A stretch of DNA of 64,000 bases from Anolis sagrei. Its lineage: Eukaryota; Chordata; Lepidosauria; Squamata; Anolidae. The stretch covers positions 22,951,366-23,015,365 of the forward strand of contig NC_090023.1 of assembly GCF_037176765.1 (NCBI RefSeq), written 5' to 3'. Below the pieces are notes generated by a model. It saw nothing but the letters and a program-made list of their open reading frames with translations. It was not told the origin of the DNA and did not search any database. Shown here one piece after another: positions 10,101-23,200 of the stretch (position 1 is the stretch's first letter; each line of letters begins with the position of its first letter). A program made the translations under genes and the position numbers.

Positions 10101-13100
10101 ACACAAAAATAATACTTTTGAAGGCCTGCTGTATTTTCTAATGAGGTATTTTGATGAGGAAATTTATCCTGATTAAATAGAAGTAAAATAATCTTATCTT
10201 ATCAGTCAAAATATCTCAAAATCGATTCACTGTGTGTGTTTGGGTATCCTTAGAAATTAGGGTTTTTAGTAAATGTGGTCTGCTGTTTGAGTTAGAAAAC
10301 AAAAACTGAACATCAGTTTTATATTGTGGAATCACCACTAGGGGCTGCTGAGGTATATCTAGTGAATCAGGTGTAGTTTTACAAATATTGAAGGTGTTTC
10401 TTTTTTTAAAATGCAAGTATTATATACATGTGTATGTGTGTATAGAATCAAATATAAATAAACACATAGAGACATCACATTTTTAGTATTATTTCACCAA
10501 TATATATATTCAATGTGATTTTGAATTAGATAATGTAAATAGCTAAGAAAAATATTTATGGTGTTTGTAATATGAATAGGCCCTTCTTTTTGTTGTCTAC
10601 TGCTCTAGTCAGTCAAAACATTGTAAATGTTTTCTTGGATGAAAAAATGCAGATATTAGAAGTCATGTGTGCATATATTTAAATTTCCCTTGGGTACTCA
10701 GCTGTTTTACAGTGTTATCGGGATTGTAAAGATTCCTAAATTCTTCTTTTAAGGTTAGAAACATTATCAGTACTCAGGCTGCCATCAGTCCTTACATTAT
10801 ACCCCGTTTGTATCTTTCAAAAATAAATATACATTCTATTATAAATCTGATTGGCATTTTATCATATTTATTATTTTGTGGGCTTTGTTATTAATGATTG
10901 TATTAACAATTAGAATTTATTGTATTTTATTGGCTTTTTGTGATTTGGACTGTGTTTGGATTTCTGTTACAAAAATGAAAAGCCATATAAAAGAATTACT
11001 AAACAAAAATGTCCAGCAATTATATATCCCTACATTATTCTTCCCAGGAGCCACTTTGACTGACTAGCCTGCGTCCAGCACAGGGAATTACATAAGCAAT
11101 GTTCTGTCTGACTTGAAATACCAAACTAAAAATAGTTTTGAAAAACATATATTAATCTAAACACAATGACATTTAATTTAGAAAATTAATTGACCCGCAC
11201 ATTGAAAAAGGAAATTTGTGTTCAGCCTTGTTCAGAAGTGGTATCTAAGCATGAAACTGTGTGGTATCAAAGACCCTGCAGTACTTTTCTTGCCTAAAAA
11301 CTAATTGCATGGAAGGTGCAATGAAGAATTGACTTTCCATGACATTTTCAGCACATATCAGTATGTGTGCTGTTTAAAATTTTGTGTCTTCTTTACTTGT
11401 AGAAATCAAATATAATTTTCTGAAGGGAAAAAAATGCAAAACTTAGAAAGTTAATGTGAATTTTTATTTTGCTTGTCACTTGTATACAATATTTTTTTAA
11501 AAAACTGAACACACACACTAGAATGTATGTGTGTATAGTAAGGTTTTATGCTTTTAAGAACTGAAAAGTTCTTAGTCTTTTTTTCATAAACTGTAGAATC
11601 GTTTTCTCAATTTTCTTCTAAACTGCGGCCAAAGGAAAAACCTAACTTAGCAGGAATGTAGCTGTGATATTTATAATTTGTTTGTTTTTCTGTCTCAGGA
11701 TTTTCATCAAGAAGTAAATGAAATAACCCGTTCAGAAAGTGTTTCCAGTGTGGATAGTCTTGAAGCTGGAGAACAAAATGAAAGTTGTGCAACACTAAGT
11801 GAAACATCCTCTTTGTCTGCCCAGCTGGATTCTTCGGTGCACAATTTGCAGGGATCACAGATGAGACATAAACATTTTTTCGATAAGACGGATACTCCTT
11901 TTTCTAAAAATCAACACGTAAATAATTGGCTCAAAAATTTAAATACCTCAAATGTCCAGACCACATCCCCTTTCCGTGACATTCTAATTAAACACAATAT
12001 TGTACCTTCTGATGAAGATGCTTCTGATTGGAAATCCTCTTTTCCAGAAGTGTCTGAACAAAGAGAAGCTGAGAGATGTGCTTCCGATGATAATCTCGCT
12101 TTCACACAAAATAAAAGAGAAAGCAAAAGTTTTCTGTTGAAACGCCCATCCTCAGGGAGAGTTACCTCAGAGACTTCTTCAGCTACTGAAACACCCTTTC
12201 TCAAATTAAACAAAGCTTGGGCCATCCTTGATCCTTCTCCAGCTGCATCAGTCCAGGAGAAAAAACCTGAATTACCCCAGAAATACAGAGCCTCATCGAC
12301 GCAGGCCATCAATCAATATGGATTAAGTGTTTCCTCTCTAGTTTTTCCTGCTACAGACTGGAGTACCAGGAATCCACATAATAATAGCCGTTTTATTAAT
12401 TGTGCGCAAAGGGCTAAAGATGCTCATGCTGCAAGATGTACTGAAGAGATAGATTGCATAACAGGTCCTAAAGATGAAAAAGGTGTTGAACATGTCAATG
12501 AAAACGATGTTGAACATGTTGATGAAAAAGATGTTGAACATGTTGACATTGAGGAAACATTGCTTGAAGAGGCACCTGAAGGCAGTAGTGATCAACAGAA
12601 AAGCAATGGCGAGGAAAAAGTAAATGAAAATACTTTATTTCTGCCTCAGGGAGACCTCATGGCCAATTTATCTGACTTTGACCAACAGAAGACTGATAAC
12701 ACCAGTGAAAGAAAAGGAGTGAAATTTCCAAAAAGCATTTTGAAAAAGGAATCTAAATATGAACCTGGTTGTTTCAAAGCAGTGGTTGTAAACAGAGGGA
12801 TCAGATTTGGGGGTCAGCCTGTGTCTGATGCTAGAGACAGCATTGAATTGGCCAAAATAAAAGGGAAAGATGCGGATATTCCAAAGAACAGTAAAAAACT
12901 TAGATGGTTTGATGAAATTAACAGAGTAGTGGAAGCTAATGATGATGAAAAATGTTCTGAACAAAGTATTATTGAAATGCCTCAACCACAAGCCCAATCC
13001 CCTGGTTTTCAAATTAAAGCCACTGCTTCTAAAACTAATATTAAAACTGTTCCCTTTTATATGCTCAATTCTGTTTTCCTAGAGACTCACCAGGAGAATT

Positions 13101-14254
13101 CTCAGATGTCTCCCCAAACTATTGGATACTCAGATAGGGATAATGTGATGCAGAATAATTTTGGATCAAGTGGATATCATGTTGCTAAACAGGCATGGGT
13201 GGCATCAAGAGGTGAAGAAATGAGATCTGCTCTACACAATTGTGACTCTAAAAATCCAAAAAACAATCCACGTAAGGGTAAAACAAAAATGATCAAAAGA
13301 CCCAAATCTGCAAAATCCCAATCAGCAACTTCCGTAATCAAAAACCGGAGGGGTACCATTATCCGACCACAGTCTGCTAGTGAAACGACCAAGGTTATGA
13401 AAGCTCAGGGAAAAATCATTGCGCCTCACCCACCTTGTAAAGCAATTCCAGAAAAAGGACTGGATGAAAGTCCTGCTGACAGTGTCCACCAGTTAGCAAA
13501 TCCTTGTAAGCTTCAAACAGATACTGAAAATAATAACTTTTCAAATGGAAGATCCTTTTTGCCTGAAGGTCAAGATGCGGGTAGAAATAACACAGGAGAT
13601 GCTTTGCCTTCAACTAATGCTTGCCATTCTCATGTAGCCACAATGAGACCTTCTTATAGTGTATTCAACTATGCACCTTTAACAAAGACAAAGGTCATCA
13701 CAAATGCTGCACAGTTAATTGCGCACTCCAACAGCTTTCCAAAAAGGACGCCTGTATACTCCGAAAATGGATTGCGTCTAGATCGCACCCCAACTGATGA
13801 AGAAATTGCAATTTTGTGGCAAGGAGTACATCATTCACTGGCTCAAAAGGATGTCACTGCTGGTAAGATTTGCCTTTTATTATAATGACGACGATGATGA
13901 TGTTGGTGATGATGATGGAGATGATGGACTCGGTTGGTTCGTATTACTATGTTTTTATTTAATATATAAAGTTCCCATTCAGAATGCTTAGGTTTATTCA
14001 GGACATTCTGTTGATCATAAGCTACATAAAAAGCAACAGAATTACAGAGCAATACCAAAGCAAAATGAGAAGGCTGATGCACTTTGCTGGTAAATCAAGA
14101 TACTCTTTCCTAATCAAGTAGGCTTCTTTGTGTACTCAACTTAATTGTTTTAATCACAACCTTAAAAAAACAACAATTATCAAACACAACGGTGGGCTTG
14201 ACCTCATGTAAGCTGCACTGAGTCCCTTGGGGAGATGGTAGCGGGGTATAAATA

Positions 14255-14290
<36 letters not shown>

Positions 14291-17200
14291 AACAGTTTTA
14301 ACCAGTGCATTTAGATTGTGGGTCTTTGGCAATGCCATCTTGGGGGAAGATTGGATGCGCCATAAGCAAAGATTTCACTTGGACATTCATGTGTACTGTT
14401 CATTTCATTCTTTGTGGGACAGGTCTTATTCCATATATATTCTTCTTAGGCCTAAAGTAATTACATGAAAGTACTACAGAGGTGGGCTGGTCCATGAGGT
14501 CACAAAGAGTCGGAAGCAACTGAAGGCATAAACAACAACAAAATACAGAGTCTTGTGAAACTTTCTGTTTCAAACAAAAATGATTTGTGAAATTGGATTG
14601 CATAAATGCTGCTCAAACTATAATGTTAAAATCTAGTTTTCTTTTTTCTTTTCTTTCAGGAGATTCTCAACATTGTGCTACTCCCAGCAGTAACTCAACT
14701 AATGGTGATATGCCCCCCACTAGACCTAATGTGTCTCATATTACAATTGATGGTGGTATTCTAACGGGCAATATAAAATCAAGTTTTAGGTCAAATGCTA
14801 TTTTTGCTTCTAAGCCCAGCAGTAAGGTTCTTTTTATTTATTTATTTATTTATTTATTGTCAGATTTTGATGGAGTGGGAAAAAATACATTACAAACCAA
14901 ATACAGTGAATCAGTAAGTGATGTTAGGAGTATGTGTCACCAGTAAGCCAGGCATAGACATAATGAGGTAGCATATTTTGATTGATAGCTTGTGTCCTAG
15001 TTTCATATACAGTATATAGGCAATCCCAGAGTCTGACTTACATACGACTCCTTGTTACAAATGGGGGTGAGACAACCGGGATTGAGAATAATTGTACCCC
15101 AGGAAGGGATAATCACTCCTGGGAGAGTTGTCATGGGGAAAATGTGCCTCCATTGAAGCTTTATCACCATTCCTTTTTTCCACAACAGTCCAACATTTTC
15201 AATCCATTGGAAATATTTTAGAACACATGTTTGAGGAGATTATGTACTAAGAGCCAATTAATTAGAGTAGGCTAGCACTATCTGCATTCAGTGCTACTGG
15301 TTGACTATATTTGAATATCTGTGTATCTGTCTTCTAGACTATGGGTTCCATATACCTTTACAGTGGGTTGTTGTGAGTTTTCCGAACTGTATGGCCATGT
15401 TCCAGAAGCATTCTCTCCTGATGTTTCACCCACATCTATGGAAGGCATTCTCAGAGATAATGGGGTCTGTTGGAAACTAAGCAAGGGAGGTTGCTTAGTT
15501 TCCAATATTCATCACAACCTCTGAGGATGCCTGCTATAGATGTGGGTGAAACATCAGGAGAGAATGCTTCTGGAACATGACCATACAGCTCAGAAAACTC
15601 ACAGCAACACAGTGATTCCAGCTATGAAAGCCTTCGACAACATACCTTTATAGTGTTTGTGCAAAATCTAAAAGTTTTAAAAAAATTGAATGTGTCCTTA
15701 ATTTTAACTGCATCAATATAAAATGCCTTTCATTAGGATCCCTACGCACAAATACACTAAAGCTCTATTTGATTTATCTAGCAATTAAAACTTGATGTCC
15801 TGGAAATTAAAAAAAATATGTCTTAGGATTACATGCTTGGACCTATACCTGAGTGATGGGATACACATTTTGTACATAGTGGTCTATTTCTTGTTAAATG
15901 GGGCATAGGAAAGGGTGTAGACTATTGGTAGAGCGGGTTCAATTCCTGACATCTCCAAGTCAAGCTGAAAAATAGTTCTTCTTGAAATGCTGGAGAGCTG
16001 TCAAAAATAAAGTCCTGGGAAAAATCTTCTCACTTGGTCTCCAACATCTCAGTTGTTGGAGAAATGTATTCCTTGGTAGCAAGACAGTGGGGAATCTGAT
16101 CATTTTTTTAAAAAAAGGAATAAATGCCTTTTGCAGGTATTACTTAGATTGAGCTCATAGAACTAGATCCTTGTGCCATGAATCTAATCTGTACCTCAGT
16201 ATGTTGCACATCGATATCAAAAAGACACATTTTCATCTAGCACCAAGTACTAATTATTTCATTCAAAGTCAAGATCAGATTAAACCACCAATGCACTAAC
16301 TTGATTCTGAGGAACACTGGTAGTAATTGTGTGATATATATACATGTGCTTGGATTTTTCAAGGAGCCACGTCTTCAAAATGGCATACAATAGAGAAAAT
16401 TAAAATTGCATTTTAAAATAATTTTAAAATTCAAGATAATCAGATGTCTCTGGGGGCCCATTTATCACTTTCAGCTTCTGTTGCTTTTGCAAGGCGAAAA
16501 CAAATGAATGAAAACAATGAATATAAGCGCAAGGCCCTTCTAGAACAGAGGAGACAAATGACAGTCTCTGCCAGACAGAAGGCCACTGGTGTTGGACAGG
16601 TATGTCATAAAAGTAGTTTCTCTCTTATGCATTAGAAATTATATCAATGTTAACAATGAAGAAAATTAAACTGATTTGTTCAGTACAAGAGAATGATTCT
16701 ACTGTTGTCTGTGGACATATTGCATCCTTCTCTCTGATATGTCAAAACACGGAGAAGGGATGTTGTACCTTAGAAGGCATGAATGGCACTGGCTGAGGGC
16801 CTTGTAGAATCATAGAATTGGAAGAGACCTCTTGGGCCATCCAGTCCAACCTCCTACCAAGAAGCAGGAAAATCACATTCAAAGCACCCCTGACAGATGG
16901 CCATCCAGCCTGTGCTTAAAAGCCTCCAAAGAAGGAGTCTCCAGCACACTCTGGAGCAGAGAGTTCCACTGCTGAATAGTTCTAACAGTCAGGAAGCTCT
17001 TCCTCATGTTCAGGTGGAATCGCCTTTCCTGTAGTTTGAAGCCATTGGTCTATATCCTATTCTCCAGGGCAACAGAAAATAAGCTTGCTCCTTCCTCCCT
17101 ATGACCTCCCTTCACATATTTATACATGGCCATCATGTCTCTTCCCAGCTGTCTCTTCTTCAGGCTAAAAATGTGCAGTTCTTTCAGCCGCTCCTCATAG

Positions 17201-20200
17201 GGATTGTTCTCCAGACACTTGATCATTTAGTCACCCTCCACTGGACACATTCCGTCCAGCTTGTTAACATCTCCCTTCAATTGCGGTACCCAGAATTGGA
17301 CACAGTATTCCAGGTGTGGTGTGACCAAAGCAGAATAGAGGGGGAGCATGACTTCCCTGGATCTAGACACTAGACTCCTATTGATGCTGTTTTAGCTGCC
17401 TCATCACATTGTTGGCTAATGTTTAATTGTCATCCACGAGGACTCCAAAATCTTTATCACACATACTGCTGTCGAGCCAGGCAACGTCCCCATTCTGTGT
17501 CTTTGCATTTCATTTTTTTCTGCCTAAGTGGAGTATGTTGCATTTGTCCCTGTTAAACTTCATTTTGTTAGTTTAGGCCCATCTCTCAAATCTGTTTTGA
17601 ATTCTGCTCCGGTCTTCTGGCATATTGGCTATCCCTCCCAATTTGGTGTTGTCTGCAAACTTGATGATTATGCCTTCCAACTCTTCATCTAAGTCATTAA
17701 TAAAGATGTTGAACAGAACCGAGCCCAGAACTGTGTTCCAGATATCCTGACAGAAGGGCAGGTCATTTTGGTATAACATATCTTAGATATGCTTACACGT
17801 GGAAGCTTTGTAGTTCTTGTCATTGGTGTAAAGCCAAGACACAGTATTGAAGTGTCCTTTGAATAAATAAGAAAGCATTGCATGTTCTTCCATCTATGAC
17901 CTTATTAAAGAAATGGAAGAGGACTAATTGATAGTATCCTCTACCATGACAGCCTGCTGTCTTCCAGAGGTCAGCAGCATACATTCCAGGTGTGGTTTGG
18001 CAGTGCAGCCCTCCAAGTAGTGTTGAACTGTAGCTCATAGAGCCCTCCTAGACAGGCCCTATATCCCAGGATCTTATCCCAAGTTTTCTGCTTGAAACTG
18101 GATTATATGAGACCACTCTGTCAGATAATCTGGGATAAACAGAAAATCTGGGATCAGATCCTGGAATATAGGGCCTTTAGCCTTATCTTTGGTGGCTATG
18201 GATGTTGAGAATTGCAGTTCAACAACTCTTTCAGGGCAATACCTCTACTATAGATATTTTTTCTGCATTTCCTTTATATTTTGTGAATAATGTTGCCATT
18301 GCAGAGTCTTGAAATACACTGACTATATAAAATAATTCTGATGTTGCATTTTAAGGTGTTCATGATTTTAAAATGCTTTTTCGTAGAATATTGCACCAGT
18401 TGTGAAGCGAGTGCAATCTCAGTTTGCACATGAACCAGTGCAAAGTAATTCTAATGAAGGTAAAGTACCATATTTTAAACTGACTGTTACTTTCTTGTTG
18501 TTTTGTGCATGTGTTACACATAAGGAGTTGTAAGTGAAATAAAAGAAAATGGTATTGATGTAAGATCTGTTGGAAAATGAGTGAAGAAACACTTTTCAGT
18601 TTGGAGAATAACAGAAAATACTTGCTTTATCTGATTCATTATTTTATGTTCTGCTCATATGTATAAAAAGGGAGTTATCTCCAAATCAAGGGGATTGGGT
18701 CCAGTATCATTACTGGTTTCAGCTGAGGAAAAGGTTTATGCCTTTTCCAATGCTTTGTGTGCATCCAGTTCCACTATCCTTAAAATCAGCTGTAATGTAA
18801 CATGATTGTGATGATAACATTATATCAGAAAACATGGTTGTAGCACTGTAACTACAGGATATGATGTGAATGATTGATGGAGACATAGTATCAGTTACTG
18901 CATGAAAGCTTTAAAGCTGACTAATAAACTCAATTTAGTACCTAATACAGATGTTTCTAATCTATCTTGCTTAAAACGATTCTACAGTATGCATTTCTTT
19001 TGTTAGTTTCAGATAGTACTACACAGTTTCTGCTGGCAGAAAACCTAGCGAACCTATCAGCTACAGAAAGTGAAATCTTGGCTGGTTTGGATATAGCCCA
19101 AGCACACAAACAGACAGGGGTGGTAAACCGACCCCCACGGCAAGGAATGAGTGCTCTGTCGTTTGAAGAGCACCAGGTTCTTCAGTCACTTGACCGCCTT
19201 AATCAAAGGCTGCAGAGTAAGTATTCAGTTATTCTTTGCACTGAACTAGTGCTTGAGTGAAATTATACCACTCATACTTGCTTTATTTGGTACAATTAAA
19301 TCAAAAGTTTATTATGATTTGTCAAAGGCAGTGGAAATAAGGGATTAAGATGCCTTATTTATTTAATTTCAAACCTCCATGATGGGGAAACTGCTGTTTC
19401 CAATTATTTTGTGTTCATGGTAGAGAAGTTGGGAGTAACTACTTTCATCTCTTTTATCTGAAAGATAGGGTCCCCTTTGACAGAAACATGGCTTAACACA
19501 TTGCTATCACACAGCTGCCCTAAGTCCCTATATCTCTATGGAGAGAAAGAAGGGATAGAAATGAAGGAAATAAGTAAAAGGCATTTTAACAGATAATCTT
19601 TTCTTCTAAAACACGTTGTTGTGTCTGTAAAAAATAATAGAAATAGGAGTATTCTTTAGCACCTAAGTATGAGTTGTTGTGCAGTTGTAATTTGGGACAC
19701 TAGCTTGATGAAACAGGAGCCAACATGAGGGCATCCAAACTTTGTTCTGTGTCCCTCTCTCATTTAAAGACTAGGATGAAACACTGTCATGTTTTACATA
19801 TTTACGCATGGTATTTTAATTTATAGAAGGCCTGTGTATTAGGCAAGGGTTGTTTATGGGAAGGAAATCATATAAATTTATAATTTCTTGTAATCTGTTA
19901 TTTTACCAATGTGTCAGGCTAGATTGTTGCGGTTTGTTAGTTTATATGTTGAAATTACACAGCAGCCTTCCCAGCTCCAGATCCCAAATTGAATTACACA
20001 GAGTATAAAGGAAAAAATGTCTTTACTCTGGAGTAATTGACACATGCAGCTTTATAAAGAAAAATACAGTAGCCTTGACAAACACATTGTCCATTGCAGG
20101 AGAAAAGAAACTTACAACACAATGTATTAATCTGCTTCTTTCCAGCAATCTTTGTGGAGTAGTTCCATCTCTGATCACTCCATCTCACCTACTACTTGCA

Positions 20201-23200
20201 TCAAGAAAACCTTCACCTGATATACATTCACCTTAACTTGATTGCTACATTGTCCATGTGTTCTTCCTCAACACACATATAAACAAGAGATGATTCTTGT
20301 CAAGACTTACAAAATCATTTACTGTAACACTCCTCCTTGTGTGTAGAGGAAAACACAATACATAATACAATTACATGGCACACTCAAAAATTCCCAAATC
20401 ATTCAAAACATTCTGATGTTTCTGTACACTCAGTGGCTTAGTTAGTACATCAGCTAGATTTAGATTTGTATTACAATATACCATATCAATTTCACCATTT
20501 TTCACTGCATCCCTTACACAACTGTACTTAATATCTACATGCTTGCTTCTTTGTTTTACTCTGGCCTGTGTTGCCATTGTGATGCATGTCTGATTATCCT
20601 CATATATTGTTGTTGGATCTTCAACAGGTATTTGCAAGTCTTTAAGCAGTTGTTTGATTACACAAATCTCTGTATATGCTAAGCTAAGTGCACCAAACTC
20701 AGCCTCACTGGAACTTAAAGCTACATAACTCTGTTTCTTCGACTTCCAGTCAATTACAGCATTAGAAAACTTAATTAAAACCCCTGTTGTCGATTTTCTA
20801 TCAGTACAGTTGCCGAAATCACTGTCTGTGTATACCTGCAAGGATAGTGAATCATCTGGACTTAATGCCAAACAAAAATCTTGTGTTTGCTTTAAATATC
20901 TTGCCACCCTCTTAAGTCCATTCCATGCAGCAATGGTTGGGTTGCTTGCATATCTGCTTAGAAAATTCACAGCAAATGCAATGTCTGCTCTGGTGTAATT
21001 ACATATGTACAATAACTGACCAATAATGCTCTTGTATAAAGCTTTCTCTTCAAATATTTCAGCATTTTCCACTTCATTTTGAAAACCTAAAATCATGGGT
21101 GATTGAACTCCTTTACACTCTTTCATGTTTAATTTTTCCAAAATCTGCATTATCTTCCCTTTTTGGCTTAACACAAAACCTTGTTCAGTTTTCATAATTT
21201 GTACACCAAGAAAATATTGAATTGGACCAAGGTTTCTTAACTTAAAATGTTTTCCTAACTCTTCTGAAAATTTGTCAATTTCTGCTTGAGTTTCAGCCAA
21301 AAATGATACATCATCAACATACACAAACAATACTTGATAATCATGTTGTACATTTCTTACATACACGCATGGATCTGCTCTGCTTCTCTGGAAACCCATT
21401 TTGGTCAAAACATCATTTAAACAATCATTCCAGACAAGTCCGGCCTGTTTCAATCCGTATAAGGCGCGATTCAACTTAAAATACGTATTGGTATCTCTAT
21501 ACTTTGAACCTGGTGGAGGTACAATATATATATTCTCCTTTAGAGTAGCATTCAGATATGCTGTATTTATGTCAAAATGATATACCTTTAAATTCAAACA
21601 TGCTGCAAGAGTTAAAATCAATCTTACAGAATTAGGACTAACAGTGGGCGAATACACCTCTGTATAATCTATGTCCCTAATCTGTGTAAACCCTCTAGCA
21701 ACAAGACGCGCTTTGTACCTTACTTGACCATTAGCATCAATCTTTTGCTTAAAAATCCATTTTGTGTCAATAGGATTACTCCCTCTTGGTAAATCTGCAG
21801 GTTCATACACATTTAGCCTTTCCATGCTTTTCATCTCTTCATCTATAGCCTCTAACCATTTGTCTTTCTCTTCTTGTGGCAAACTTTCTATTTCCTCAAA
21901 ACTTTGAGGCTCATAATTAACTAAACATACTCTTACATTTTGTATTGTGAACCTGTCAGGTTTCTTTCTGGTTCTTTCACTTCTTCTGAGTAAAATTTCC
22001 TGACTAGTTCCCTCTTCAGGATCTTCATTCACCTCATCATCCTCATCTGAGGGCCTAGGCCTCTTACATTTTCTAATTATAGGCTTACTTATGAGTTGAG
22101 GTGTAGCAGCACTTTCTTGCTTTGTGTTTTGTCTACCTTGCTCATGAGTTTCCTCTTTTGAAATAGGAAAGAAAACTTCCTGATTAGCATGAATCTTATC
22201 CCAATTCTGGCTACAGGCAAAGTTAGCAGATCTTGATATAACAATGTTTCCTTCATTATCTAAAAACCGCCAAGCTTTGGCTCCCTGTGCATAGCCAACC
22301 ATTGTTAATCTCCTGGCTTTATCTTGGCCTTTCCTTCTCAATGGTTTGGGTATGAACACCCATGCCTGTGTCCCAAAATTCCTTAAATGCCCTAATGGAG
22401 GCTTCTTGCCATATAACATGAAATAAGGAGTGTTCTCAATAGGCTCACACCAGAGTCTATTAATTAAATAACATGCAGTCATTACTGCTTCTCCCCATAG
22501 ATTTTGGGATAATCCAGAATCTTCTAACAAAGAATCTTTCACTGTTTGAACTTTTCTTACTAGTCTTTCTATCTTTCCATTTTCTGCACTTTGATAAGCA
22601 CATGTGAGTCTGTGCTTTATCCCCTCTTTCTTCAGAAAATTTTCTAAACTATGTGAGGTAAACTCTCCTCCTCTGTCAGTTTGGAGAGCCTTTACTCCTA
22701 CTCCAAATTGTCTCTTCACATATGCCACCCAATTCTTAATAATCTCAAAAACTTCACTCTTTTGTTTCAACAAAAAACACCAAGAAAAACAAGAATAGTC
22801 ATCTAATATGCACAGTATATAACAGGCTCCACCCTTACTCGGTTGAAACGGTCCGATTAAATCAGCATGTACTAACTGAAACTTTCCCTCTGAGTTTCTT
22901 AAACTTTTCTTACTAATTGGAGCTGACTGTGCTTTAGTTTTCTTACATACATTGCAATCTAGAAACTTCATGCAATGTTTTAATTTTATACCTTCACTAA
23001 ACTCTGGCATTTTATACAAAACTTTGAAACTTGGGTGACCTAATGTTCTATGTAAATCATGAATGCATCCCTGGTGTAATGGAGCATTCTTACTTACTAC
23101 ATTTACATCACTTGTGTTACCTCCTGAAGTCAACACATACAAATCCCCTTGTAATACACCAGTTCCACATAACTTATTCCCTTTCAAAATTCTGACTTTT

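Noticed and set aside
13797-14082. Poly-Asp and poly-His frames following the CEP126 central exon.
   Set aside because: They arise from the GAY-rich simple repeat just past the donor at 13862.
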